Below, in pieces: positions 5,341 to 6,420 of a stretch of DNA of 6,420 nt (position 1 is its first letter; every line of letters starts with the position of its first letter). A program made the translations under genes and the position numbers. Source of the DNA: Prevotellaceae bacterium (GTDB lineage Bacteria; Bacteroidota; Bacteroidia; Bacteroidales; UBA932); the NCBI GenBank assembly GCA_031290755.1, contig JAITMY010000150.1, positions 1 to 6,420 on the forward strand, in the 5' to 3' direction. Below the pieces are notes generated by a model, which worked only from the letters and a program-made list of their open reading frames with translations, did no database searches and was not told where the DNA came from.

Positions 5341-6420
5341 TTTGCTTTGCTTGCCCACCCAGCGGCCAAACGCAGCAACGGCCAAAAAGCACAGCAGCGA
5401 CAGCACGAACGACACCCGCACCGACGAAAACGCCTCGCCGAACCACACCGCCTTATCTATCAACATGCCCTGTAGCGGTGGCAGGAGGCAGCCGCCGCCA
5501 ATGGCAAGGATGAGGCCGGCGGAGGCCAACTTCGTGTCGTCGCCCAAGCCTTTGAGCGCAATGCCGTAGATGGTGGGGAACATCAGCGACATGCAGGCCG
5601 AAATCGCGATAAGGCAGTAGAGGCCTGCCATGCCGTGCAGGAAGATGACGCCGAGCGTGAGCAAGCTCCCACCAACAGCCAGCACGGTGAGCAGCGTGCT
5701 TGAGCGGAAGTACTTCAGCAGGAAGGTGCACACGAAGCGGCTTGCCACGAAGATGCTCATGGCCACCATGTTGTAGCCTTGCGCGGTGGCCTTGCTCATG
5801 CCCAGCTCCTTTTCGGCGTACTGAATGATGAACGTCCACACCATAATTTGCGCCCCAATGTAGCAGGTCTGCGCGCCCACCGAGCGGACGTAGCGGCGGT
5901 TGTGCAGCAGCCGCCTGAACGAGGCCAATACTCCCCCCCCCGCGCGGCAGGGCGCAGCTACCGTCGTCGGAGCCTCGCTAACCCCACGCGGCAGGCGCAG
6001 CAGCGCAAACGCAACGAACACGGCGAGCACCACCACGCCCAGCGTCAGGTAGGGGCCGCTCACGATGTTAAGGTCGTTCTGCTGAATGGCGGCCAAGGCG
6101 TCGGGAGCGCTGTCCCGCATGGCAAGCCGCTCCTGCTCGGTGGCGCGGCTCAGCTGCGAAAGGATGATCTCCTTGGCCACCAGCATCCCCGTCAGCGAGC
6201 CGATGGGGTTGAAGGCCTGCGCAAGGTTCAGGCGGCGCGTACCCGTTTCCTCCGGCCCCAGGGCTATGATGTAGGGGTTGGAGGTGGTTTCCAAAAACGA
6301 CAGCCCGCAGGTCATCACAAAGTAGGCCACGAGGAAAGCCCAGAACGCCATCGCGTTGCCGGCGGGGATGAAGAGCATGCAGCCCGCGGCGTACAAGCCC
6401 AAGCCCAAGAGGATGCCGCT
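5323..6420 (-). CDS. fucP: FucP-family sugar:H+ symporter, N-terminus beyond right edge
   Basis: This is a major facilitator superfamily permease of the fucose-glucose/galactose-H+ symporter group, acting in the inner membrane to import a monosaccharide with protons. Some 365 residues are visible; by alignment to E. coli FucP about 90 residues (first two to three helices, including the D46 region) lie off the edge. The segment GLSFLETTSNPY contains the equivalent of the essential E135 of FucP, and RLNLAQAFNPIGSLTG, QTCYIGAQIMVWTF, SLMFPTIYGIALKGLG and ILAIGGG are family hallmarks. About ten hydrophobic segments follow in order, split by a hydrophilic central loop between helices 6 and 7. Fucose is the most likely substrate, but relatives carry glucose/galactose or N-acetylglucosamine and no other fucose gene is visible. 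The frame continues upstream of an in-frame TTG at 6408, which is not the start. The coding strand carries a nine-G run (5933-5941) in the central loop. It is convergent with galE. Confidence 0.8.
   Translation of the reverse strand, partial: SGILLGLGLYAAGCMLFIPAGNAMAFWAFLVAYFVMTCGLSFLETTSNPYIIALGPEETGTRRLNLAQAFNPIGSLTGMLVAKEIILSQLSRATEQERLAMRDSAPDALAAIQQNDLNIVSGPYLTLGVVVLAVFVAFALLRLPRGVSEAPTTVAAPCRAGGGVLASFRRLLHNRRYVRSVGAQTCYIGAQIMVWTFIIQYAEKELGMSKATAQGYNMVAMSIFVASRFVCTFLLKYFRSSTLLTVLAVGGSLLTLGVIFLHGMAGLYCLIAISACMSLMFPTIYGIALKGLGDDTKLASAGLILAIGGGCLLPPLQGMLIDKAVWFGEAFSSVRVSFVLSLLCFLAVAAFGRWVGKQSKAELTC

Noticed and set aside
6406..6408. TTG as the start of the permease gene
   Set aside because: The frame stays open to the window edge and the first helices of the FucP family would be missing, so this codon is an internal Leu.

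Overview
The window looks like a piece of a GC-rich member of the Bacteroidota, probably Bacteroidales. Three things point there: the protein sequences (a FucP-type permease, AhcY and GmhA that recall Bacteroidales versions), the lack of clear Shine-Dalgarno sequences before most starts (starts sit behind A-rich leaders instead), and TAnnTTTG-type -7 promoter elements in the one AT-rich intergenic region. The genus assignment is not secure. Stop codons are standard (mostly TAA).

Layout. Positions 1-2789 hold a tight minus-strand operon read right to left: ahcY (S-adenosylhomocysteine hydrolase), gmhA (phosphoheptose isomerase) and an uncharacterised lipoprotein that runs off the left edge. 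Positions 2790-2912 are an AT-rich divergent control region with a near-perfect 21-bp palindrome over the presumed ahcY -7 element. Positions 2913-5290 are a plus-strand run: dtd (D-aminoacyl-tRNA deacylase, interrupted by an in-frame TAA), deoC (deoxyribose-phosphate aldolase) and galE (UDP-glucose 4-epimerase), separated by 17-18 nt gaps. A strong hairpin follows galE. Its loop contains the stop codon of a convergent minus-strand FucP-family sugar:H+ symporter that runs off the right edge.

The genes are mostly housekeeping or carbohydrate metabolism. AhcY removes the methylation by-product SAH. GmhA makes the heptose precursor for LPS core. Dtd clears D-amino acids from tRNA. DeoC degrades deoxynucleoside sugar phosphate. 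GalE interconverts UDP-glucose and UDP-galactose. The permease imports a monosaccharide, most likely fucose. No mobile element, CRISPR array, tRNA or rRNA was seen, and there is no obvious novel multi-gene system.

The most unusual observation is dtd. Codon 100, usually Glu, is TAA, and an in-frame ATG follows at once, so the gene is either a nonsense pseudogene, a sequencing error, or a protein made as two pieces by stop-start coupling. Other points of interest are the palindrome at the ahcY promoter, a nine-G tract inside the permease gene, and the unknown lipoprotein in the ahcY-gmhA operon.
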